Under the pieces are notes generated by a model that worked only from the letters and a program-made list of their open reading frames with translations, was not told the origin of the DNA and made no database searches. 8,697 bases of DNA from Bacillota bacterium (GTDB lineage Bacteria > Bacillota > Clostridia > Lachnospirales > Lachnospiraceae): assembly GCA_023398615.1 (NCBI GenBank), contig JAEWSD010000010.1:1-8697 (forward strand). The letters are read 5' to 3'. Below are positions 1-4,824 of this stretch, one piece after another. Every line of letters begins with the position of its first letter. Position 1 is the first letter of the stretch. The translations under genes and the position numbers were made by a program.

Positions 1-141
1 AACACCTAAAAGTTGTATGATACTTGTCTATTTGTCCCACTACTGCGTTGATGTCAATCGACGTAGCCACCGCTACGCCTCTTTCCATCGCCTTGCACTG
101 GGAGCAAATATCCTTCGTATCATATTCAACAATTAGATGTT
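1..141. repeat. Large imperfect inverted repeat (MITE-like or structured RNA element)
   Basis: The two halves pair over about 65 bases each around an apical CACC loop at 68-71. The visible pairs are CGTAGC (62-67) with GCTACG (72-77), TCCCA (35-39) with TGGGA (99-103), TATTTG (29-34) with CAAATA (105-110), TATGATAC (16-23) with GTATCATA (117-124), GTTG (12-15) with CAAC (127-130), and AACACCTAA (1-9) with TTAGATGTT (133-141, one mismatch). The inner part at 40-61 and 78-98 pairs poorly. The left arm reaches base 1, so the element may continue outside the window. It contains no convincing gene. A dispersed non-autonomous mobile element or a transcribed hairpin would both fit; its identity is not established here. 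Confidence 0.75.
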
Positions 142-158
142 ACAGAGTACTAGGATGT

Positions 159-875
159 CTATTTAATACATTTCAGCGCGGTTTCATAGGACGTATCGGG
201 GAACAGGTTCCGCAGCCGGGCTATGATCTGCTCCCTGCATTCGGCGGCAGGGACAGAATAGGCCGAGCGCACATAATCTTCCCCGAACAGCTCCTCAATT
301 AAGGAGTATTCGCTGACTGACCAGCCGTATTCCTCTCCCCTTTTATTGAGCTTATGCCGGAAGCCCCGGACGGTGATATAGGTTTGCATTTGCAGCAGGG
401 TCATGGCACCCTCGAATCCTTTTTCCCCTTCCTTACCGAATCCGGCTAACTTTTTGATATCGTGTGACATCAGGCTTTTATGTTCTGTCAGTACATCAAT
501 AATATTCTTGGCTTTCCTCGAAGCCAGGCCGTCCTCATATCTGCTGTCAAAATCATAGCCGTCCCGGCGGTAGGATGCAAAGACCGGAAACCATTCCTTT
601 GATATAAAACCGGCCCTATTCCGGAACAGCTTCCCATAAGCGATGTCATCCTCACCGGCCAGGACAGTCCGCCACTCCCAGGGATCTTTTTCCGGTACGC
701 CTGCCCACCAGTCGCCCGGATTGGTATGCTCCTCAACGGAAAAACCGCGGATTTCTCCCTTAAATAAGGGCAGAAACCCTATTTTCCTGATTAGCCGGGA
801 AAGCTCTTTGCTCGATTTGATCCGTAATGATTTATCCAGCTCTTCCATAATCCATTTACCGTCTTTTACTGTCAT
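159..875 (-). CDS. AlkZ-related (YcaQ-like) conserved protein
   Basis: This encodes a soluble protein of 238 residues with no signal peptide or membrane segment. From memory of the family, it resembles the short clostridial proteins named AlkZ-related. They share the block around FLPLF (34-38), the WEWR stretch (66-69), the YRRDGYDFDSRYEDG run (102-116), and the late EEYGW segment (171-175). AlkZ enzymes are DNA glycosylases that open interstrand crosslinks and alkylated bases, using a Q-x-Q motif. A QMQ triplet occurs at 162-164 (LLQMQTYI), but I cannot show that it is the equivalent active site, so the catalytic role is unproven. An in-frame ATG lies seven codons upstream at 896. I prefer the start at 875 because GGGAG and AGGA sit 4 and 11 bases before it. 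The gene is divergent from the kinase gene, and a possible promoter lies at 1001-1030. The reading frame is certain; the function is moderate. Confidence 0.8.
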   Translation of the reverse strand: MTVKDGKWIMEELDKSLRIKSSKELSRLIRKIGFLPLFKGEIRGFSVEEHTNPGDWWAGVPEKDPWEWRTVLAGEDDIAYGKLFRNRAGFISKEWFPVFASYRRDGYDFDSRYEDGLASRKAKNIIDVLTEHKSLMSHDIKKLAGFGKEGEKGFEGAMTLLQMQTYITVRGFRHKLNKRGEEYGWSVSEYSLIEELFGEDYVRSAYSVPAAECREQIIARLRNLFPDTSYETALKCIK

Positions 876-1000
876 ATTGCTCCCATTCCTGCGCATCTTT
901 CAGCGCATACCAGGTTTTAGTGCGCAGGCACCAAACATAATTATTACTGTGGCATTCCCGTACCGGCCGGAAAACAAGCCTCTTTATCAACATACATCAT

Positions 1001-1030
1001 ACTATATTTTTCCATCCGGTACAACTGCAA
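1001..1030 (-). promoter_or_regulatory. Possible SigA promoter of the AlkZ-related gene
   Basis: On the minus strand, TTGCAG (1030-1025) is followed after 18 bases by TATAGT (1006-1001). Transcription would start near 994, leaving a leader of about 120 bases before the start codon at 875. It is the best match in the divergent gap but is not a perfect consensus. Confidence 0.45.
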
Positions 1031-1054
1031 ATTCAGGTGTAATAAATGCTAAGC

Positions 1055-1083
1055 TTGCCACATGCTTGGGAATTCTTTATAAT
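1055..1083 (+). promoter_or_regulatory. SigA-type promoter of the P-loop kinase gene
   Basis: TTGCCA (1055-1060) and a perfect TATAAT (1078-1083) are separated by 17 bases. Transcription would start near 1090, giving a leader of about 40 bases. The spacing is ideal and the -10 matches the consensus fully. Confidence 0.75.
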
Positions 1084-1132
1084 ATATAAGAAACATTAGT
1101 ATTTGCAAAACACATAAAGAAAGTGAGAAAAT

Positions 1133-1699
1133 ATGGAAAAACCGTATTTATTGGTGGTTACAGGCAGACCGGGATCGGGGAAAACGACGTTTGCCAGGGA
1201 GCTCGGAGAAAAAATATTTATGCCCGTAATAAGCCGGGATCAGATTAAGGAAGGATATGTGCATACCTTCGGAAAACGGCATACGGAGCTTCCGGACAAC
1301 GCCAACAGGATAGCTACGGATATTTATTTTGACGTCATCACGAATATGCTGGCAAATAACGTATCCCTGATCGCGGAAGCCGCCTTCCAGCATAAAGTGT
1401 GGTCGGCCGCGCTTGAGAGATATCGGGGCATGGCCAGGATATATCTGCTGATCTGTAAGGTCGATGACAAAGTTGCACTGGACAGGTTCATAAGACGGGG
1501 ACTGGATAACCCGTTAAGGGAATATTTTCATGGTGATAAGGGAGTCGAGCTTGCCAGGCAGGGAGTTGAACTTTGTGTCAGCCCTTATGAAGAACCCCGG
1601 TTCGATGCGCCTACCTGCTATATCAACACTTCGGGAGAATATAACCCATCCATCAAAGAAGTGGAAAGGAGTATATTCGGGCAGGCGGAGACGCCGTAG
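1133..1699 (+). CDS. Small AAA-type P-loop ATPase / kinase-like protein
   Basis: This 188-residue cytoplasmic protein starts with a beta strand and a Walker A motif, GRPGSGKTT (11-19). A SRDQIKE stretch (34-40) sits where small kinases bind their substrate. A hydrophobic strand ending in an acidic residue, LIAEAAFQ (79-86), resembles Walker B. Arginines at 121-122 and 129 lie where the lid arginines usually fall. The pattern fits the AAA_33 / zeta-toxin-like group of nucleotide, sugar or antibiotic kinases. The phosphate acceptor cannot be told from sequence. There is no antitoxin-like gene next to it, so a toxin role is not supported. The ribosome site is weak (AAGTGAG before the ATG). The gene has its own promoter and converges on the amidohydrolase gene with an 8-base gap and no visible terminator between them. 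Confidence 0.85.
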   Translation: MEKPYLLVVTGRPGSGKTTFARELGEKIFMPVISRDQIKEGYVHTFGKRHTELPDNANRIATDIYFDVITNMLANNVSLIAEAAFQHKVWSAALERYRGMARIYLLICKVDDKVALDRFIRRGLDNPLREYFHGDKGVELARQGVELCVSPYEEPRFDAPTCYINTSGEYNPSIKEVERSIFGQAETP

Positions 1700-1707
1700 C
1701 AAAATTC

Positions 1708-2508
1708 TTACTCCATATGCAGCAGGCCTTTCGCATTCTGATACAGTATCTGATTCAATTCACTGTCTGATAAATTGAACTTTTTCAGGTATTCATAGGT
1801 GCCTCCCTGACTGTCCCAGGGAGAATCTGAGGCAAACAGGATACGGTTGGCACCGTGTTTTTTCACAATACGGATAAACTGTTCGTCTTCCATCCATCCC
1901 AGAGAGTAGGCGGTATCAATCCATACGTTCCTGCCTGCGATATAGTTCTCTACATTATCCCAGTCATTGTAAGCGCCGGCATGAGCAAGAACAATATTTG
2001 CACTCCTGCTGTGAATCCGGTCCAGCATATTGGCCGCACGTACCGCGCTGCAGTGCACCGGTTCGGGCAGTCCGATATCCATACCGGAATGCAGGACAAC
2101 CGTCAGTCCAAGGTCGGAGGCATATTGAATGAGACGGACCATCTTAGGGTCATCGACAAAGGTATCCTGATAATCCGGATGCAGCTTGATCCCCATAAAG
2201 CCCATTTCCTTAATCGCCTTCAGCTGTTCCTTGTAATCTTCGGAGCCGGGATGTATACCCCCGAAGGATATGATTCCGTCTTTGCCGTTGATACTGCGGG
2301 CGTAATGGTTAACGGTATCAAACTGCGACGGCTTTGTTACGACCGGAAGTACCACGGAGTATGTAATGCCGTTTTCTTTCATGGAATGCTTCAGGCCGCT
2401 TAAAGTACCGTCCGCATATGCCTTGATATGCGCATAATTTTCCAGCCTGGCGACCGTTTTCCCGGCAATTTCGTCAGGGAATACATGTGTATGAAAATCA
2501 ATAATCAT
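1708..2508 (-). CDS. Amidohydrolase-family metal-dependent hydrolase
   Basis: This 266-residue TIM-barrel enzyme belongs to the amidohydrolase superfamily (Amidohydro_2 / ACMSD-like, COG2159 type). The metal and catalytic positions are in order: H6 and H8 in the DFHTH motif, H86 in GIHPG, K108 and H110 in GIKLHPDYQ, H140 in VVLHSG, H176 in LAHAG, and D228 in FASDSPW. The set looks complete, so the enzyme should be active. The protein has the usual length and no signal peptide, so it is cytoplasmic. Members hydrolyse or decarboxylate small carbonyl compounds; the substrate here is unknown. A GAAAGG ribosome site lies about 11 bases upstream. The mRNA leader is long and structured, and it carries a possible 17-codon ORF that stops 7 bases before this start. 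The gene converges with the kinase gene and is divergent from the small gene at 2744. Confidence 0.92.
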   Translation of the reverse strand: MIIDFHTHVFPDEIAGKTVARLENYAHIKAYADGTLSGLKHSMKENGITYSVVLPVVTKPSQFDTVNHYARSINGKDGIISFGGIHPGSEDYKEQLKAIKEMGFMGIKLHPDYQDTFVDDPKMVRLIQYASDLGLTVVLHSGMDIGLPEPVHCSAVRAANMLDRIHSRSANIVLAHAGAYNDWDNVENYIAGRNVWIDTAYSLGWMEDEQFIRIVKKHGANRILFASDSPWDSQGGTYEYLKKFNLSDSELNQILYQNAKGLLHME

Positions 2509-2515
2509 GTTGTGT

Positions 2516-2569
2516 TCAACCTTTCAGACCTGCCGCGTAAAGCGGCACAAAAGATAGGAGAGTATGCAT
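2516..2569 (-). CDS. Possible 17-residue leader peptide ahead of the amidohydrolase
   Basis: The ORF reads MHTLLSFVPLYAAGLKG and stops 7 bases before the amidohydrolase start, a layout that would allow coupled translation. GGGAGG stands 11 bases before its ATG, and AAGGA lies right against it. Its second half covers a stable hairpin (2531-2547). It shows no run of a single amino acid, as an attenuator leader often does. Chance is a serious alternative. Confidence 0.25.
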   Translation of the reverse strand: MHTLLSFVPLYAAGLKG

Positions 2570-2585
2570 TCCTTCACATACCTCC
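2531..2585 (-). promoter_or_regulatory. Structured 5' leader of the amidohydrolase mRNA (two hairpins)
   Basis: In transcript order, the first hairpin (2585-2557) pairs GGAG-GTATG with CATAC-CTCC, with one bulged base and a 10-base loop. It is followed by TATCTTTT, a weak U-rich run. The second hairpin (2547-2531) pairs TGCCGC with GCGGCA around a TTTAC loop. Both lie between the likely transcription start and the start codon. The first could act as a weak attenuator. I do not recognise a known riboswitch class. Confidence 0.4.
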
Positions 2586-2607
2586 CGTTTGTTTGTTTTT
2601 AAATAGT

Positions 2608-2635
2608 ATTTTAGCACACTTTCCGAAAAATTCAA
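2608..2635 (-). promoter_or_regulatory. Promoter of the amidohydrolase gene
   Basis: On the minus strand, TTGAAT (2635-2630) is followed after 16 bases by TAAAAT (2613-2608). A TG one base before the -10 makes it an extended -10 promoter. Transcription would start near 2601, giving a leader of about 90 bases. Confidence 0.65.
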
Positions 2636-2681
2636 GTGACGCGGTTTTGCCAAAATGAAATATAGGGAGAGATTATCCATA

Positions 2682-2708
2682 TTGCATTTTATCATGTAAT
2701 GTTATAAT
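2682..2708 (+). promoter_or_regulatory. Extended -10 promoter of the small gene at 2744
   Basis: A perfect TATAAT (2703-2708) is preceded by TG and one base, the extended -10 pattern. TTGCAT (2682-2687) lies only 15 bases upstream, short for a -35 but tolerable with an extended -10. Transcription would start near 2715. Confidence 0.65.
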
Positions 2709-2743
2709 GGATGTAAATGTAAAAATAAGGGTGGCGTTTATTT

Positions 2744-2935
2744 ATGATTACTTCAAAAAGAATATGCAAAGGCAAATTAACATCGGAAATTATAAAGGAA
2801 TATGTCGAGAATATTGCAGTTGACGAAGGAATCGTTGAGATACATGCAAGATTTTATAATTCTTATGATGAAAATAAAGAATCACAAGGAGATAGTGATT
2901 TGCAATATGAAGTACAAAGACTGATATTTAGTTAA
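2744..2935 (+). CDS. Small protein of unknown function, possibly serine-recombinase tail-like
   Basis: The product has 63 residues, is soluble and has an acidic second half. Residues 11-40, with LTSEIIKEYVENIAVDEG followed by a short VEIHARFYNSYDE strand, resemble from memory the C-terminal tail of large serine recombinases (DUF4368-like), where a helix with an E-K-I-x-V pattern precedes a strand ending in a phenylalanine-rich turn. No resolvase catalytic domain or zinc ribbon is present, and a TAA lies in frame 16 bases before the ATG. It is therefore either a stand-alone small gene or a captured remnant. Expression signals are good: an extended -10 promoter at 2682-2708 and a GGTGG ribosome site 9 bases before the ATG. 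It is more AT-rich than its neighbours (many AAA, GAA and ATA codons). The similarity is tentative. Confidence 0.6.
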   Translation: MITSKRICKGKLTSEIIKEYVENIAVDEGIVEIHARFYNSYDENKESQGDSDLQYEVQRLIFS

Positions 2936-3006
2936 GTTTATCATGAGAACAGTTCTTAAATGCATATTAAAAAAGGATTAAACTTTCATAATTTTACCAT
3001 ATTCGC

Positions 3007-3035
3007 TTGACAGGAAGCCGGCCAATAGGTATATT
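3007..3035 (+). promoter_or_regulatory. SigA promoter of the DUF4097 lipoprotein gene
   Basis: A perfect TTGACA (3007-3012) and TATATT (3030-3035) are separated by 17 bases. Transcription would start near 3042, giving a leader of about 50 bases. That leader contains a weak five-pair stem, ATTGC (3047-3051) with GCAAT (3069-3073). Confidence 0.8.
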
Positions 3036-3083
3036 GAACTAAACAAATTGCAGGGCTGGAAGTCTGGGGCAATATACAGGAAT

Positions 3084-3088
3084 GGAGG
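3084..3088 (+). promoter_or_regulatory. Ribosome binding site that sets the lipoprotein start
   Basis: GGAGG stands 5 bases before the ATG at 3094. An earlier in-frame ATG at 3082 overlaps this site and has only AGGA directly against it, so 3094 is the better start. Confidence 0.8.
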
Positions 3089-3093
3089 AAAGT

Positions 3094-4122
3094 ATGAATT
3101 TTTATTTAAGGGGAACTGTTATCACAAGGCTAATGCTTATAGTTTTTATGGTATCCGTACTGTCGGGATGCGGCTTTCGTGTCAGCTTTAACACAAATGA
3201 GCTGAGGAAGGAGGACGCATCGGAATTCGTAGTGGAAAAGACAGCGGTGGAGCCGGTTAAGAGTATTGATATCAGTACGGGTACGGCAGAAATCGAACTG
3301 ACGCAGGATGATAACTACTATGTCGCAATCCATTACTATTACTGGGAGGATGCGCCGGATTATTCGTCGGAGGGCGGAGTGATCCGTTTTGACGACAGCA
3401 ATGTATTCCCGGATTCCTATTCCATTACTTTCAACATGAATAATTACGTAAAAATCTATTTGCCAAAGGATGCGCAACTGGACAAAATCAATATAAGAAC
3501 TGCTTCCGGTGACGTCTCAATCGCCGATTTTCTGACTGATGATCTGGATGTCGGGGTATCCTACGGGGATTTGTCGGTTAAAAATGCATCCGCAAAGAAT
3601 GCCTCCGTGAATATGTCGTCCGGCAACGGGGAATTCAAAGATTTTAACGTACAGGATCTGGAACTGGACAATTCCTACGGAAACATAACTATGTCGGATA
3701 TCAATACCGGGGATATCCCGGCGGGTATTGATGCGGCACAGGCTGATATGGAGCTTTCCCTGTCGAGCGGGAACTGTTCGATTGACAGCCTGACGGGCCG
3801 ATCTATGGAGATATCGAATTCATACGGGGATATTTCGTGTAAAGGGGTTGCGCTTGGCGAATTTGAATCGGATTTAAGCAGCGGCAGCCTTACCATGTCC
3901 AAATCAACTGCGGACAGTATTGATGTGGATAACAGCTACGGAAATGCTACGGTTTCACTTAACGGCAGCGAAGAGGATTATTCCCTGGATCTGAGTACGG
4001 ATTACGGAAAGATTAAGGTGGATAACACCGAATATGAGAAAAACCTGGTGAGGGAAAAGACAGGGAATAAGAGTATAAAAGCCGATTTAAGCAGCGGAGA
4101 CATTGAACTGGAATTCGAATAG
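3094..4122 (+). CDS. DUF4097-type beta-repeat lipoprotein
   Basis: This 342-residue surface lipoprotein has a short basic N-terminus, a hydrophobic stretch (13-24) and a lipobox, VLSGC, with the lipidated cysteine at 26. It should be anchored on the outer face of the membrane. After a region of about 110 residues, the chain becomes a regular beta repeat in which S-S-G and S-Y-G turns alternate: ASGD 137, SYGD 156, SSGN 175, SYGN 194, SSGN 224, SYGD 243, SSGS 262, SYGN 281, DYGK 303, SSGD 333. Most steps are exactly 19 residues. This fits the DUF4097 family, which forms a beta-solenoid-like fold with no known reaction; members often sit near regulators and membrane proteins. The mature protein is rich in Asp, Ser, Asn and Gly. 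The gene has its own promoter and is followed by a terminator-like hairpin, so it is probably a single-gene unit beside the MarR-ABC operon. Confidence 0.9.
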   Translation: MNFYLRGTVITRLMLIVFMVSVLSGCGFRVSFNTNELRKEDASEFVVEKTAVEPVKSIDISTGTAEIELTQDDNYYVAIHYYYWEDAPDYSSEGGVIRFDDSNVFPDSYSITFNMNNYVKIYLPKDAQLDKINIRTASGDVSIADFLTDDLDVGVSYGDLSVKNASAKNASVNMSSGNGEFKDFNVQDLELDNSYGNITMSDINTGDIPAGIDAAQADMELSLSSGNCSIDSLTGRSMEISNSYGDISCKGVALGEFESDLSSGSLTMSKSTADSIDVDNSYGNATVSLNGSEEDYSLDLSTDYGKIKVDNTEYEKNLVREKTGNKSIKADLSSGDIELEFE

Positions 4123-4132
4123 GGTATGTGAC

Positions 4133-4177
4133 AATGCAATTGATGACCGTAAAACACAGGAAATCAATTGCATTTTC
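4133..4177 (+). terminator. Terminator-like hairpin after the lipoprotein gene
   Basis: AATGCAATTGAT (4133-4144) pairs perfectly over 12 bases with ATCAATTGCATT (4163-4174). The loop is 18 bases and TTC follows. The stem is AT-rich, the loop is large and the U-run is short, so termination may be incomplete. It sits 10 bases after the stop codon and before the next promoter, as a terminator would. Confidence 0.6.
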
Positions 4178-4196
4178 TCAAATATTGTATTGGGTC

Positions 4197-4225
4197 TTGA
4201 CAAAGGGTATTTTGTTATTTATATT
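4197..4225 (+). promoter_or_regulatory. SigA promoter of the marR-ABC operon
   Basis: A perfect TTGACA (4197-4202) is followed after 17 bases by TATATT (4220-4225). An overlapping TATTAT (4222-4227) would give a 19-base spacer. Transcription would start near 4232, inside the palindrome at 4229-4244. Confidence 0.82.
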
Positions 4226-4228
4226 ATT

Positions 4229-4244
4229 TGTTAGACATCTAACA
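4229..4244. promoter_or_regulatory. Probable MarR operator (perfect palindrome)
   Basis: TGTTAGACATCTAACA is a palindrome with two 7-base arms around CA. It begins just after the -10 and covers the expected transcription start, so a bound dimer would block the promoter. Length and symmetry fit MarR-family operators, and the regulator gene starts 36 bases downstream, so autorepression is the natural reading. Binding itself is inferred. Confidence 0.78.
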
Positions 4245-4280
4245 GAATAAACAATAACGAAACTGACTCAGGAAAGGAGA

Positions 4281-4751
4281 ATGACAAATTTAAAAATGAA
4301 GGAAGGCTACTGTTCGAAAAGTCCAAATGTATACGGCATGTATATTAAAAGGCTGGCAAATAGAATTAAATATCTTGCGGATGATAATCTGGTCAAGCAT
4401 AATATTACCCTGGAACAGGTAAAGATATTAAGATACCTTAACATGCACGGCGGAGATTCCGGTGTCTGCCAGAGGGATATTGAAGAAGAGTTTGGAATAA
4501 GACGGTCATCGGTTACAAATATCCTGCAAAATATTGAGCGGAACGGCTTTATTGTGCGGGAAGGGGACCCTTGTGACGCCCGCATGAAAAGGGTAGTATT
4601 AACAGATAAAGGGAGAGAAAAATCGAGAGTGTTAAAGGGTTATATCGACAATCTGGAGACTGTCATAGTATATGGCATGACTGCGGAGGAAAAGACACAG
4701 TTTCTGGACTTCCTGAAACGTTCGCTGGATAACGTCGAGCGGCTGTTATAG
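4281..4751 (+). CDS. MarR-family transcriptional regulator
   Basis: This 156-residue DNA-binding protein has a winged helix-turn-helix. An N-terminal dimerisation helix (about 16-38) is followed by the motif LTLEQVKIL-type helix at 43-52. The recognition helix RRSSVTNILQNIERNG spans 74-89. The wing contains the family pattern DPCDARMKRVVLTDKG (96-111), and a C-terminal helix region closes the dimer. Family members are dimeric repressors released by small ligands or oxidation. Three cysteines are present (11, 63, 98), but no OhrR-like N-terminal cysteine motif can be assigned. AGGA lies 7 bases before the ATG. The gene is first in an operon with the ABC exporter, 73 bases upstream of it, and likely represses itself and the exporter through the palindrome at 4229-4244. 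Confidence 0.95.
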   Translation: MTNLKMKEGYCSKSPNVYGMYIKRLANRIKYLADDNLVKHNITLEQVKILRYLNMHGGDSGVCQRDIEEEFGIRRSSVTNILQNIERNGFIVREGDPCDARMKRVVLTDKGREKSRVLKGYIDNLETVIVYGMTAEEKTQFLDFLKRSLDNVERLL

Positions 4752-4824
4752 ATGATTTGCCGGATGAATTGACCGGACATGTAAATAGGTTTAAGCAAGT
4801 TGAATATGCAGGAAAGAGGTTAAA

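Noticed and set aside
24..302. Plus-strand open frame of 92 codons at the left edge
   Set aside because: It runs through the inverted repeat and then antisense to the AlkZ-related gene, has no ribosome site, and its product has no recognisable features.
1133..1699. Zeta-toxin / toxin-antitoxin interpretation of the P-loop kinase
   Set aside because: There is no antitoxin-like gene beside it and it has its own single-gene promoter; the Walker A similarity is shared by many kinases.
1700..1707. Bidirectional terminator between the convergent kinase and amidohydrolase genes
   Set aside because: The gap is 8 bases and neither it nor the flanking gene ends show a stem with a T-run.
3082..3093. 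Earlier ATG for the lipoprotein gene
   Set aside because: It overlaps the GGAGG site that serves the ATG at 3094 and would add four residues before a normal signal peptide.
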